Origin: Erythrobacter donghaensis
Lineage (GTDB): Bacteria; Pseudomonadota; Alphaproteobacteria; Sphingomonadales; Sphingomonadaceae
Assembly (NCBI RefSeq): GCF_002155425.1
Contig: NZ_MUYG01000010.1
Location: forward strand, 496,001-560,000
Length of the DNA stretch: 64,000 nucleotides
Direction of reading: 5' to 3'
This document shows, piece after piece, positions 1 through 8,782 of this stretch. The translations under genes and the position numbers were made by a program. Within the stretch, counting starts at the first letter, position 1. Each line of letters begins with the position of its first letter. The notes beneath the pieces were generated by a model. The model did not search any database and had not been told where the DNA came from. It saw only the letters and a program-made list of their open reading frames with translations.

Positions 1-486
1 CGCAGCTTCTTCGCCTATCGCGCTCGCGGAGTGTCCGCAGAGCGCATCGTCGATGATGGCACCATCGTGCCCACCGCCGCTGGCGGATCGGTGCCCTTCG
101 CCCCCCGCGAAACCATCCATACCCTGATGGCGATGAAGGCATTCTACGGCGATAAGCTGTATACAGCCTACGGTTTTCGCGATGCCTTCAATCCAAGCTT
201 CACCTTTGTCGATGCCAATTCGCGTTCGGGTCTCGTCGATCCGCAACTGGGCTGGATCGCCAACGACCACCTCGGCATCGATCAGGGACCGATAATTGCG
301 ATGATGGAAAACCACCGCAGCGGTCTCGTGTGGGAGGTCATGCGCCGAAATCCCCATATCCGCCGCGGACTGGCTCGGGCCGGATTCAAGGGTGGATGGC
401 TGGACGCAGAAGGGGATCAGGCGGCTTCGTCTCGTCCAGCCGTCGAGCCCCTTACTGCAAGACGCGGCACGATCACCGTACCGTGA
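1..486 (+). CDS. GH144-type glucoamylase family protein, C-terminal part (5' end outside window)
   Basis: The reading frame is open from the first base, so the N-terminal part lies upstream of the window. The visible ~160 residues match the end of the putative glucoamylase family (Pfam Glycoamylase, GH144-like beta-glucan hydrolases). Visible landmarks are DGTIVPTAAGGSVPF, the YGFRDAFNPS stretch, LGIDQGPIIAMMENHRSGLVW and the final RNPHIRRGLARAGF. Members act on periplasmic or extracellular glucans; the exact substrate cannot be read here. About 30 residues after the usual family end show no recognised motif and are antisense to the last ~70 bases of the LacI gene, so this tail is probably a run-on. 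The neighbouring LacI regulator suggests carbohydrate-responsive control, which is an inference. Confidence 0.85.
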   Translation, partial: RSFFAYRARGVSAERIVDDGTIVPTAAGGSVPFAPRETIHTLMAMKAFYGDKLYTAYGFRDAFNPSFTFVDANSRSGLVDPQLGWIANDHLGIDQGPIIAMMENHRSGLVWEVMRRNPHIRRGLARAGFKGGWLDAEGDQAASSRPAVEPLTARRGTITVP

Positions 487-1424
487 GACTCTTCGTCGAG
501 TTCGCCTTTCAGTAATGCGAGCAGCGTACGCGCGGCGGCTTCGCCGAGTTTCGTGATTTCGGACCGTACCGTCGTCAGGCCCGGAGAGACGTAGCGGGCG
601 AGCGGGATATCGTCGAACCCCGCAACGAGCACCTCCGTGCCGATTGCGTAGCCGGCGTCACGCAGGCTCATCATGGCCTCGACCGCCATCACGTCATTGG
701 CCGCGAACACGGCATCGAAAGCAATGCCCGAGGTGAGCAGGGCGACAATCGCTTTTTCGCCAGAACCCTCGCAGAAATCGCCCGGGAGAATCACGGGATC
801 CGCAATGCCGAGTTCCGCTTTCATGATATCGCGGAACGCGGCCGCGCGCTCGATCGCGTCGCGGTTGTTTGCCGGCCCGGAAATATGGACGATCTTTCGC
901 GCACCGCGTTCGATCAGATGGCGCGTGATCATTTCCGCTCCGGCCCTGCTGTCGATGCTGACGAAGGGCAGGGTGCTGCCTTTGGGCGGGGCGTTGAGCA
1001 TGACGATGGGAAACGCAACGAGCGGTTCGGTGTCGAGCGTCTTGGCAACCGTTTCGGGAGGCATGATGATCAGCCCGTCGACCCGGCCGCGCATCGCCCT
1101 GATGGCTTGCGCCGTCTCCTCCTGCCGTCCGTGCATCGTGCCTAGCAGCAAGGTCTTGCCTTCGGCATGGACGGCCTTGTCGATCCCGCGGATGAGTTCG
1201 GAAAAGAACTCGCCGAAAAGATCTGGAAGAATGACGCCGATCGTATCCGTCTGGCGTTTCGTGAGGCTGCGCGCCCCACTATGCGGAACGTAATTGAGCC
1301 GTGCCGCGACGGCCTCGATCTTCGCCCGTGTCGGCTCGGTGACGTTGGACATGCCGTTGAGCGCGCGTGAAGCGGTCGCAACAGAAACGCCTGCCTCCTT
1401 TGCGACTTCGCGAATGGTTACCAT
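417..1424 (-). CDS. LacI family transcriptional regulator
   Basis: This is a sugar-responsive repressor of the LacI/GalR family, about 335 residues. The N-terminal helix-turn-helix reads TIREVAKEAGVSVATASRAL, followed by the hinge helix region NYVPHSGARSL and a periplasmic-binding-protein-like ligand domain (GVILPDLFGEFFSELIRG; VAGFDDIPLARYVSPGLTTV). I chose the ATG that puts MVTIREV at the N-terminus because LacI proteins start right before the HTH; a GTG 36 bases upstream is also in frame. The gene is convergent with and overlaps the glucoamylase gene, so control of glucan use is plausible but inferred. No clear LacI palindrome was found in the 380 bases upstream. Confidence 0.9.
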   Translation of the reverse strand: MVTIREVAKEAGVSVATASRALNGMSNVTEPTRAKIEAVAARLNYVPHSGARSLTKRQTDTIGVILPDLFGEFFSELIRGIDKAVHAEGKTLLLGTMHGRQEETAQAIRAMRGRVDGLIIMPPETVAKTLDTEPLVAFPIVMLNAPPKGSTLPFVSIDSRAGAEMITRHLIERGARKIVHISGPANNRDAIERAAAFRDIMKAELGIADPVILPGDFCEGSGEKAIVALLTSGIAFDAVFAANDVMAVEAMMSLRDAGYAIGTEVLVAGFDDIPLARYVSPGLTTVRSEITKLGEAAARTLLALLKGELDEESHGTVIVPRLAVRGSTAGRDEAA

Positions 1425-1805
1425 CAGGTCTGCGTAGCGTGATCGATCCCCATCCGCCACTACGCCACAGGGTTTTGGATTTTCGTGCGCTTGACCGTGC
1501 TATCAGCCATGAAACTTCTTCGAACCATCGATAGGGCAGAGTGGTGTGATTGTCAGAGCGATCCTGAGCGACTGTCGATCTGAAATCTATCGAACGGCAG
1601 CTTCCGGGAATTGCCGGCAACCAGCCACGCGTCTGGTTTTGGGGCGCGTTGCTGCCCACAAACTGCCGGACCTGCGAGTGGCCGAATGTCGGGTATGCCG
1701 ACGTTTCCAATACCGCGCCGGAACGGCGTACGTCGGTCGCTTTCAGCAATTCCGCTTCCGCCGGGAAACCTCTCTAAACTAGCGGACGCGATCCGGATTC
1801 TGCAG
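1425..1805. other. Intergenic stretch without a recognisable gene
   Basis: About 380 bases lie between the LacI start and the end of the sensor kinase gene. Short open frames on both strands (for example 1546-1782 on plus) have no ribosome binding site and no family motif. The composition is less GC-rich than the genes around it. It should hold the LacI promoter, but no clear -35/-10 pair or LacI-type palindrome was identified. Confidence 0.4.
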
Positions 1806-2957
1806 TCATGTCAAAGTAAGCCGAAACCGCGTAGGTCTTGCTCCGACGAGTTCCACCGTCCCGCCGTGAGCGCGGGCGATCTGCCGCGCCAGCGAAAGGC
1901 CAATCCCTGACCCCTCCGGCTTCGTCGTGTGAAACGGCCGGAAGATGTGATCCGCGCTCCCGGGAACGATCCCATTGCCGCTATCGGCAACTTCCAGAGC
2001 GAGGCGCTGGCCTTCCACGTGGCATGAAAGATCGACCCGTGCCGATGGTCCCTGACTGGCCGCTTCGGCAGCATTGTGCAGCAAGGCCCACAGCGCCTGA
2101 GACAGCTGATCGCGGTCGAACCGCCACGCTGTCACGTGGCCCGATTCGACAACGAGATCGATGTCCGGCCAGCGTCGGACGAAACCCTGCCTGAGGTCAT
2201 GCAGGAACTCCGCCATATCCCATGGCTGGATGGTGGGTGCGGGCAGGCGCGCCAATTCGCGATAGGCGCGGGCGAAGCGTTCAAGCCCCTCCGCCCGCCG
2301 CTTGAGCGGGCCGAGGATCTCGCGCAGCAGGGCATGATCGACTGGTTCGGCATCCGCCGCCCGCTGCGCGCTATCCGCCAGCGAAACGATCGGCGCGAGG
2401 CCGTTGAGCAGTTCGTGGCCTAGCACGTCGATCAGCTCGGCGCTGGCGCGGGCCTCGGCAAGGCTGGCTTCGCTCTCGACATCGACCAGCGCGACGACGG
2501 CGGAAACCGCCGGGTCGCCGTCTGCGCGAACGCGGTCGATCCGCCAGCGGCGGCCTTCGTGATGCAGATGGGTCGCGGCTTCGTCGGCAAGGCTGCCGGG
2601 GATCGGCAGGATGCGCGCGTCGGTGCCGAACATCTGCCGCGCGGCGCGGTTGAGCGCGCGGGCGTGATCGTGATGCAGCGCCACCAGCGGGGTCGGGGCG
2701 GCATCGAGCAGGAGCCTGTGGAGCAAGGCACCAGTCTCGGCGGGGGCTGGGCCTGAGGCGGGCTCGGCAAGCGTGGTGGCTCCGACCGAGGAGCGCGCCG
2801 CCTGTCCGTAGAGCGACGCGGCGAACCATGCCGCCACCAGCAACGACAGGGTAAAGGCTCCCCACATGCCCGCTTGCCAAGCCAGTGCGCCGGCCACCGC
2901 CGCGAGCGCCATGCCTCCGGCGAGCCCGATCGCCCGAAGGCCGCGACTAGAGGCCAT
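1806..2957 (-). CDS. Sensor histidine kinase (NtrY-like) of the efflux locus
   Basis: This is a membrane-bound histidine kinase of about 383 residues. Two hydrophobic segments lie in the first ~50 residues, followed by a small PAS-like region (LLLDAAPTPLVALHHDHARA), a HisKA-type phospho-acceptor box (VLGHELLNGLAPI, His near residue 181) and a HATPase domain with N box LLHNAAEAA, G1 DSGNGI and G2 GSGIGLSLA. The chosen ATG gives an 11-base overlap with the end of the upstream regulator gene, typical of a coupled two-component operon; an upstream in-frame start would give a longer overlap. Together they are transcribed away from the membrane fusion protein-ABC-TolC operon, which they probably regulate. 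The input signal is unknown. Confidence 0.88.
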   Translation of the reverse strand: MASSRGLRAIGLAGGMALAAVAGALAWQAGMWGAFTLSLLVAAWFAASLYGQAARSSVGATTLAEPASGPAPAETGALLHRLLLDAAPTPLVALHHDHARALNRAARQMFGTDARILPIPGSLADEAATHLHHEGRRWRIDRVRADGDPAVSAVVALVDVESEASLAEARASAELIDVLGHELLNGLAPIVSLADSAQRAADAEPVDHALLREILGPLKRRAEGLERFARAYRELARLPAPTIQPWDMAEFLHDLRQGFVRRWPDIDLVVESGHVTAWRFDRDQLSQALWALLHNAAEAASQGPSARVDLSCHVEGQRLALEVADSGNGIVPGSADHIFRPFHTTKPEGSGIGLSLARQIARAHGGTVELVGARPTRFRLTLT

Positions 2958-4296
2958 GACGTTCCATGCGGCGATAGAGGCTCGCCCGGCTGAGGCCGAG
3001 AGCCTGCGCGGCATGGCTGATATTGTGCCCATATTCGCGCAGCGCCGCCTGAATCAGGGCCTTTTCGGTCTGATCGAGATCGAATTTTGCCGAGGCTGCC
3101 GGGCTGCTTCCAAGCGCGGCAATCGCGGGAGGCGGGGTAGCCGCAGCAAACGCCTCCGGTCCGATCGTTTCTCCATCTGCCAGCAGCACCGCGCGCTCCG
3201 CCGCCAGTGCGAGACCGCGCACCTCGTCGGGCCAGCGTGCCGCCCGGATCGCCTCCACCGCGCCGTCGCTGAGCGGGCGCAGCGGGCGGCCATGCCGTTC
3301 GGCAGCAAGGCGCAGGAAATGCCGGGCAAGCAGCACCGCATCCTCGCCGCGTTCGGCGAGCGGCGGAACTTTCAGCTCGACCACTGCGGTTCGCCGCCGC
3401 AGCGCCGGGACGATCCGCTCAGGATCATCGACGATGGCGATGAGGCGCGCGTTTGCCGGCAGGATAGCGAGCAGGCGTTGCTGCGCGATATCGTCCAGCC
3501 GATCCGGGTGACGCAGGATCAGCGTGCCGCGAATGTCTGGCAATCGCTCCCATTGCGAGGCGTCCCGGAGATCGACTTGCACGGCGTCCTGTGCCGCATG
3601 AGGCGACGATGCGTGAAGCGCCGCAGCGGCGAGGCTTCTGCCGCTGCCCGATGGCCCGGTGATGGTAACGCCCGCGTCGGTCGGCCCGATCCGGTGGATC
3701 AAGTCGCGCAATTCCGCGATGGCAGGACATTCGCCCAGCAAGCTCGCAGGTTGCGCGGGCGCGGCCGTGCGAGCCTCCCCAGCTGCGCCTGCCTCAGGCG
3801 CAGGCCCGGCATTCGACATCGGCGCGCGGGCAATCGCCGCCTCGACCTTCGCGACCAGATCGGCATTGCTCCACGGCTTCACGGCGAAATCGCGCGCGCC
3901 CGCCTGCATCGCGGTGACAGCAATGCGCACGCCGCCATGCGCCGTCAGCAGGACCACGCAGGCCCCCGGATCGTCAGCCAGAATGCGATCAAGGCACGCC
4001 AGCCCCTCCGAACCGTCGGTCTTGCCCGGCGTGAAGTTGAGATCGAGGATGATCGCATCGAACCGGCGCAGCGCCAACCGCGAATAGGCATCCTGCGCAT
4101 TGGGGGCGCGCTCGACACTGTGACCGGCCATGCGGAAGGCGATTTCAACCGCGCGGGCGACATCGTCATTGTCGTCGATCAGCAGAATCGTCCGCGCCGT
4201 GGCGCTTGACGCCCGATCCGACTGTCCGGAACCGGACAGTCTGTCCGAACCCGAACGGTCGCCCTTGGCAGTGGCAGAAGAATTTGCAGGTTTCAT
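2947..4296 (-). CDS. NtrC-like response regulator with degenerate AAA+ core
   Basis: The 449-residue protein has a receiver domain (TILLIDDNDDVARAV, phospho-Asp in IILDLNFTPGKTDG, VLLTAHGG, Lys in FAVKPW), an AAA+-like central region and a C-terminal Fis-type helix-turn-helix (EYGHNISHAAQALGLSRASL). Unlike working sigma-54 activators, the Walker A is GPSGSGRS with Arg in place of the catalytic Lys, Walker B is replaced by TLILRHPDRLDD, and no GAFTGA loop is visible. It is therefore expected to bind DNA but not to remodel sigma-54 holoenzyme. Residues 10-33 before the receiver domain are Ser/Gly/Asp-rich and overlap a palindrome in the DNA. No later ATG, GTG or TTG precedes the receiver domain, so the ATG start stands. 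Confidence 0.87.
   Translation of the reverse strand: MKPANSSATAKGDRSGSDRLSGSGQSDRASSATARTILLIDDNDDVARAVEIAFRMAGHSVERAPNAQDAYSRLALRRFDAIILDLNFTPGKTDGSEGLACLDRILADDPGACVVLLTAHGGVRIAVTAMQAGARDFAVKPWSNADLVAKVEAAIARAPMSNAGPAPEAGAAGEARTAAPAQPASLLGECPAIAELRDLIHRIGPTDAGVTITGPSGSGRSLAAAALHASSPHAAQDAVQVDLRDASQWERLPDIRGTLILRHPDRLDDIAQQRLLAILPANARLIAIVDDPERIVPALRRRTAVVELKVPPLAERGEDAVLLARHFLRLAAERHGRPLRPLSDGAVEAIRAARWPDEVRGLALAAERAVLLADGETIGPEAFAAATPPPAIAALGSSPAASAKFDLDQTEKALIQAALREYGHNISHAAQALGLSRASLYRRMERHGL
4221..4240. promoter_or_regulatory. Candidate operator palindrome of the efflux two-component system
   Basis: A perfect 9-bp inverted repeat, ACTGTCCGG and CCGGACAGT separated by AA, lies in the first codons of the response-regulator gene and about 80-100 bases before the first possible starts of the divergent membrane fusion protein. 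Directly after it, CTGTCCGAA repeats the left half-site and CGAACGG resembles a degenerate right half. Tandem sites at a divergent promoter suit a Fis-HTH dimer. Binding by the adjacent regulator is inferred. Confidence 0.5.
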
Positions 4297-4338
4297 AGGG
4301 GTTTAGGTAATTCAGCTTGGTTGAGCGATAGTGCAATC

Positions 4339-5646
4339 ATGATGGACGAAACCGGTTCAGACGCAAATCTTTCTTCGCCGCCCCCACCACCTCCATCGCC
4401 GGGGGGCGGGATGGATCGTGCGATTGCCCCTACGCGCCGCAAGTGGTGGATGCGGCGGGAATTGCTCATTGCCCTCGCCGTGCTGCTGACGGGGGCGGCG
4501 CTGTGGTCGGTCATTCCCGCCAGCGGATCGGCGGACATCAATGCCGACAGCATCGTGACGGGCCCGGTGGAACTCGCCCGTTTCGAGGACTACCTGCCGG
4601 TGCGCGCCGAGGTCGCGCCAGCGGTGACGACGCTGGTGGGCGTGATGAGCGGCGGACAGGTCGAGGCGCTGCTGGTCGAGGACGGCGCGCTGGTCACGCA
4701 GGGCCAGCCGCTGGCGCAGCTCGCCAATCCCGAATTGCGCTTGCAGGTGATGACGCAGGAAGCGCAGATCGCCAGCCAGCTGGGCGGGGTTGCGAGCGAG
4801 AACCTCGGCATTGCCCGCAGCCGGGCTGACCGTCAGGCGCAGCTGTCGCAGGCGCAGTATGATTTGGTACAGGCGACGCGCGAATATGATGCGCGCCGCC
4901 AGTTGCACGAGCGCGGGTTCCTGTCGGATGCAGGCATCCAGCGCTATGTCGCCGAAGTCGAATTCCAGCGTGGCCGGGTCGAGGAGCTCAAGCAGGGGCT
5001 GGCCTCGGAGAGCCGTTTCACGGCTGCTCAGGGGGCGATGCTCGATCAGACCCGTGGGCGGTTGCAAGGTACGCTTGGCGCGCTGCGAGCCAGCCTTGAT
5101 GCCCTCACGATCCGCGCACCGCGCAGCGGCAGGTTGACCAATTTTACGCTGCAACCCGGGCAAACCCTCGCCGCGGGCGATCCGGCCGGACAGATCGACA
5201 GCGAAAGCGAATGGAAGCTGGTAGCCGAGGTTGACGAGTTCTACCTCGGCCGCTTGCGCGCGGGCCAGACTGGCCAGACGGCGCAAGGCGCGAAGCTGGT
5301 CGTCGCCAAGGTTCTGCCGACGGTTAGCAATGGTCGTTTCCGCGTGGAACTCGCGTTCGCGGGCCCCGCAGCTGCGCGGCTCAATCGCGGGCAGACGCTC
5401 GATGTCCGCATCCAGCTCGGCGCCGCGACCCGCGCCGTGGTCGTCCCGATGGGCGGCTGGCTGAGCGAGGGCGGCAACAGTGTTTTCGTGGTGGATGCGG
5501 ACGGCTCCCAAGCGCGCCGTCGCACCATCGAAGTCGGTCGGCGCAACCCGCGTCAGGTCGAAATCCTCTCCGGGCTGAAGCCGGGCGAGGTCATCATCAC
5601 AAGCAACCTTTCGCAGGTCGAAGGCGATCTGCTCAACATCCGCTAG
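4339..5646 (+). CDS. HlyD-family periplasmic adaptor (membrane fusion protein)
   Basis: This is the periplasmic adaptor that would bridge the inner-membrane ABC exporter and the TolC-like channel encoded downstream. After a Pro-rich cytoplasmic head comes one membrane anchor (LLIALAVLLTGAALWSVI), a biotinyl-lipoyl-like half (GGQVEALLVEDGALVTQGQPLAQL), a long alpha-helical hairpin rich in Gln, Arg and Glu, the second lipoyl half (LTIRAPRSGRLTNFTLQPGQ) and a beta-barrel plus membrane-proximal domain. The start is uncertain. TTG at 4321, ATG at 4339 or 4342, and ATG at 4411 (preceded by a G-rich stretch) are all in frame. It is the first gene of the plus-strand efflux operon. Confidence 0.88.
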   Translation: MMDETGSDANLSSPPPPPPSPGGGMDRAIAPTRRKWWMRRELLIALAVLLTGAALWSVIPASGSADINADSIVTGPVELARFEDYLPVRAEVAPAVTTLVGVMSGGQVEALLVEDGALVTQGQPLAQLANPELRLQVMTQEAQIASQLGGVASENLGIARSRADRQAQLSQAQYDLVQATREYDARRQLHERGFLSDAGIQRYVAEVEFQRGRVEELKQGLASESRFTAAQGAMLDQTRGRLQGTLGALRASLDALTIRAPRSGRLTNFTLQPGQTLAAGDPAGQIDSESEWKLVAEVDEFYLGRLRAGQTGQTAQGAKLVVAKVLPTVSNGRFRVELAFAGPAAARLNRGQTLDVRIQLGAATRAVVVPMGGWLSEGGNSVFVVDADGSQARRRTIEVGRRNPRQVEILSGLKPGEVIITSNLSQVEGDLLNIR

Positions 5647-5666
5647 GCGCAAAGAGGACAGATGAC

Positions 5667-6344
5667 ATGATCGAATTGCAGGCGATCGAACGACGCTACC
5701 GGTCGGACGAGGTCGAAACCACTGCTCTTGCCGGGATTGATCTCGCCATTGCCGAGGGCGAGTTCGTGGCGATCATGGGACCATCGGGATGCGGCAAGTC
5801 GACGCTGCTCAACACGCTCGGCACCATCGACCGGCCCACGTCCGGGCAATACCTGTTCGGCGGGCGCGATCTGGCGCAATTGCCGGAAAGCGATCTGGCG
5901 CAATTCCGCGCGGCCTCGCTCGGCTTCGTGTTCCAGAGCTTCAATCTGATCGACGAGCTGACGATCGAAGAGAATGTCGCGCTGGGCCTCGCCTATCGCA
6001 AGGATGTGAGCGACCGCAAGGCGAGGGTCGCGGCCGCGATGGACCGCATCGGCATCGCGCACCGTGCCCGGCATTTTCCGCATCAGCTTTCCGGAGGGCA
6101 GCAGCAGCGCGCCGCGATTGCCCGCGCCATCGTGGGCGATCCCAAGCTGATCCTCGCCGACGAGCCGACCGGCAATCTCGACACCGCCAATGGCGAGCAG
6201 GTGATGAACATCCTCACCACGCTTAATGACAGTGGTTCGACCATCGTGATGGTGACGCACTCGCCCAGCCATGCCGATATGGCCAAGCGCCGGATCGACA
6301 TGCTCGACGGACGGATCGTCGCTTCAGCGATGCGTGCGCTGTGA
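5667..6344 (+). CDS. ABC transporter ATP-binding protein (MacB/LolD type)
   Basis: This 225-residue nucleotide-binding subunit belongs to the MacB/LolD/FtsE group, which powers mechanotransmission-type exporters. Walker A GPSGCGKST, Q-loop FVFQSFNLIDELT, signature LSGGQQQRAAIARAI, Walker B LILADEPTGNLD and the switch His in MVTHSP are all intact. An AGAGGA sequence sits before the ATG. The stop codon overlaps the GTG start of the first permease, so translation is probably coupled. It should dimerise and serve the two downstream FtsX-like permeases. Confidence 0.95.
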   Translation: MIELQAIERRYRSDEVETTALAGIDLAIAEGEFVAIMGPSGCGKSTLLNTLGTIDRPTSGQYLFGGRDLAQLPESDLAQFRAASLGFVFQSFNLIDELTIEENVALGLAYRKDVSDRKARVAAAMDRIGIAHRARHFPHQLSGGQQQRAAIARAIVGDPKLILADEPTGNLDTANGEQVMNILTTLNDSGSTIVMVTHSPSHADMAKRRIDMLDGRIVASAMRAL

Positions 6345-8755
6345 ACGGGTTCGCGCTCCTGTCGCTCTACCGGTCGCTGACGCGGCACCGGGTTTACGCG
6401 GCGCTCAATGTCGGGGGGCTCGCAATCGGCATTGCCACCATCATTGTGCTGGGCCTCTACGTGCGGTTTGAAACCGGCTTCGAGAGGTGGCTGCCGGGTC
6501 ACGACAAGGTCTATCTGGTGCAGACCAATGTACGGGCGCCGGATCAGCCCTTCAGCGGCCGCCATCACTGGACGATGGGCGGGCTGCTGGAGCAATTGCG
6601 TGAAGATTTCCCCGGCATCGTCGGCACGCGGATCGAGCCGGTCAGCGCCTCGGTGATGGAAAATGGCGTGGCCGCGTCCGAAAAGCTGAAGCGCGTAGAC
6701 CCAAGCTTCTTCGATATTTTCGCGCTGCCTATGGTCGCCGGGACGGGACGCGGGGCGCTGGCTGATCCGGCAAACCTGCTGGTGTCGCGGAGCATTGCCG
6801 AGCGGTATTTCGGTACAGCCGAGGCGGTTGGTCAAAGCATGACGGTTTCAATCGAGGGGGAGACGCGGCTTCTCAGGATTGCCGGGGTGTTCGAAGACCT
6901 GCCTCCCTCCAGCGAGCTTGATTTCACGATGCTATCCCGGCTGCCCGACGACGTTGACAGCCCCTGGTGGCGCAATTGGGGCAGCACGTCGGTCCAGACC
7001 TTCCTGCGCTTTGCAGGCCCCGAGGACGCCGCCCGATTCGAGAGCGGGACGGATGCTTTCGTCGATAAGCGCGCGCTGAGCGCTTACGGCGAGCAGGCCA
7101 GCAAGCAGATCGGCATCAACCTGTTGCCAATCGCAGACATGCACCTGACTCCGCAGGGGCGAGAGCCGGACAGCCGCCGGCAGACGGTGACCACGCTGGG
7201 CATCGTCGGTGCGCTCACTCTGCTGATCGCCATCGTCAACTACGTGAACCTGGCCACCGCGCGCGCGGCCTTGCGGGCCCGCGAAGTGGCGATGCGCAAG
7301 GTTATGGGTGCCGATCGGGGCGCGCTGATCCGCCAGTTCCTTGGCGAAGCCATCGGCACTGCGGCGCTGGCAGGTCTGGTCGGGCTGGCACTGGTCGAGC
7401 TTGCGCTGCCTTTCGTCAATGCAGCGGGCGGGCTGACTCTGACGCTGACCTATTTCGGCGCGCAGGGCGTGATCCTGCCGCTGGCGCTTCTGGCCCTTGT
7501 GATCGGGGTCGTGGCGGGCGCTTACCCTGCCTTCATGCTGTCGCGCTTTCCTGCGGCCAGCGTGCTCGCCTCGGCCAAGGCGCCCGGTGGGGGGCAGGCC
7601 GGGACGCGGCTGCGTCAGGCGCTCGTCGCTGCGCAGTTCGCGCTCGCGATTGCTTTCATGATCGGAACGGGCGTGCTGTTTGCCCAGGTCCAGCATCTGC
7701 GCAGCGCCGATATCGGGTTCGACCGCGAAGGCCTGCTGCTGATCCGCTCGATGAGCTGGGCCGAGGACGAGGCCCAGCGCCGCGCCATCGTCGCGCGGAT
7801 GGCGGCGATCCCCTCGGTGCGTTCGGTCGCCTTGAGCGACAGCGTTCCCGGCGGTAGCGGCACGAACAATGTCGATACCTTCAAGAAGGACGGCAGTCCC
7901 CCCCTCTCCATGCGGCGGGTCGCGATCGGCCCTGAATTCTTCGAAACCTATGGCGCGAGACTGCTCGCAGGCCGTTTTCTCGGCGATGAATTCGCCAGCG
8001 ATGATGTCACCGACCGCGAATTCGAGGAGCCGCGCAATGTCGTGATTAACACGCTGCTGCTGCGCGCGCTGGGCTACAAGGATCCGGCCGAGGCGATCGG
8101 CCAGCAGGTCGGGCGCGGTGCGCCGCCGCGGACGATTGTCGGCGTGGTCAATGACATGCGCTTCCTTTCCCCGCGCGAGCCGATCGATCCGACCTATTAC
8201 ACCTATTACAGGGATCCGCGTTATGGCCCGCTGACCTTGCGGTTCACCGGTGATCCCAAGGCCACCACCGATGCCGCGCGCGAGGCGTGGATCAGCGTCG
8301 CCGGAGAGCTTCCCTTCGAAGCCCAGACCGGCGTGGAAAGCCTGCGCGAACAATATGCCGAGGACGAACGCGCCGCGCGCCTGTTCGCGATCGGCGCCGG
8401 GCTGGCGGTGCTGATCGGGATGGTCGGGCTGTGGGGCCTCGCCTCGTTCAATACCGCCCGCCGTGTGCGCGAAATCGGTATCCGCAAGGCGCTTGGCGCG
8501 ACACGCGGCGATATCGTGCGGCTGCTGGTCAGGCAGTTCCTGCAGCCGGTGGTGCTCGCCAACCTTATCGCCTGGCCGCTCGCATGGGCCGCCATGCGCC
8601 GCTGGCTGGCGGGGTTCGACGATCCGATCGCGCTGTCGCCGCTCTACTTTCTCGGGGCGGGATTGCTGGCGGCGCTGATCGCGGGGCTGACGGTGCTTGG
8701 CCAGTCGCTGCGGGCGGCGCGGGCCACCCCTGCATGGGCACTGCGCCATGACTGA
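6341..8755 (+). CDS. FtsX/MacB-like ABC permease, first copy
   Basis: The 804-residue permease has two FtsX-like cores. A transmembrane helix near residue 20-40 precedes a MacB-type periplasmic domain and a helix bundle around residues 285-400. A second periplasmic region follows, and then the final bundle with the conserved cytoplasmic motif FNTARRVREIGIRKALGA. This doubled architecture (about 800 residues) matches the large permeases found with HlyD and TolC partners in two-component-controlled efflux loci. It begins with GTG in a GTGA overlap with the ATPase stop. The substrate is unknown; peptide antibiotics, lipids or cell-envelope toxins are typical for the class. Confidence 0.93.
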   Translation: MNGFALLSLYRSLTRHRVYAALNVGGLAIGIATIIVLGLYVRFETGFERWLPGHDKVYLVQTNVRAPDQPFSGRHHWTMGGLLEQLREDFPGIVGTRIEPVSASVMENGVAASEKLKRVDPSFFDIFALPMVAGTGRGALADPANLLVSRSIAERYFGTAEAVGQSMTVSIEGETRLLRIAGVFEDLPPSSELDFTMLSRLPDDVDSPWWRNWGSTSVQTFLRFAGPEDAARFESGTDAFVDKRALSAYGEQASKQIGINLLPIADMHLTPQGREPDSRRQTVTTLGIVGALTLLIAIVNYVNLATARAALRAREVAMRKVMGADRGALIRQFLGEAIGTAALAGLVGLALVELALPFVNAAGGLTLTLTYFGAQGVILPLALLALVIGVVAGAYPAFMLSRFPAASVLASAKAPGGGQAGTRLRQALVAAQFALAIAFMIGTGVLFAQVQHLRSADIGFDREGLLLIRSMSWAEDEAQRRAIVARMAAIPSVRSVALSDSVPGGSGTNNVDTFKKDGSPPLSMRRVAIGPEFFETYGARLLAGRFLGDEFASDDVTDREFEEPRNVVINTLLLRALGYKDPAEAIGQQVGRGAPPRTIVGVVNDMRFLSPREPIDPTYYTYYRDPRYGPLTLRFTGDPKATTDAAREAWISVAGELPFEAQTGVESLREQYAEDERAARLFAIGAGLAVLIGMVGLWGLASFNTARRVREIGIRKALGATRGDIVRLLVRQFLQPVVLANLIAWPLAWAAMRRWLAGFDDPIALSPLYFLGAGLLAALIAGLTVLGQSLRAARATPAWALRHD

Positions 8756-8782
8756 TCACATCGCTCCAGCCGGAGATCGCCT

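Noticed and set aside
2866..4209. Long plus-strand frame opposite the response regulator
   Set aside because: Shadow frame: Arg/Gln/His-rich product without motifs, opposite a gene with clear domains.
4297..4345. Possible sigma-54 promoter (GG...GC) before the membrane fusion protein
   Set aside because: The GG and GC are 12 bases apart instead of 10, and the regulator lacks the parts needed to activate sigma-54.
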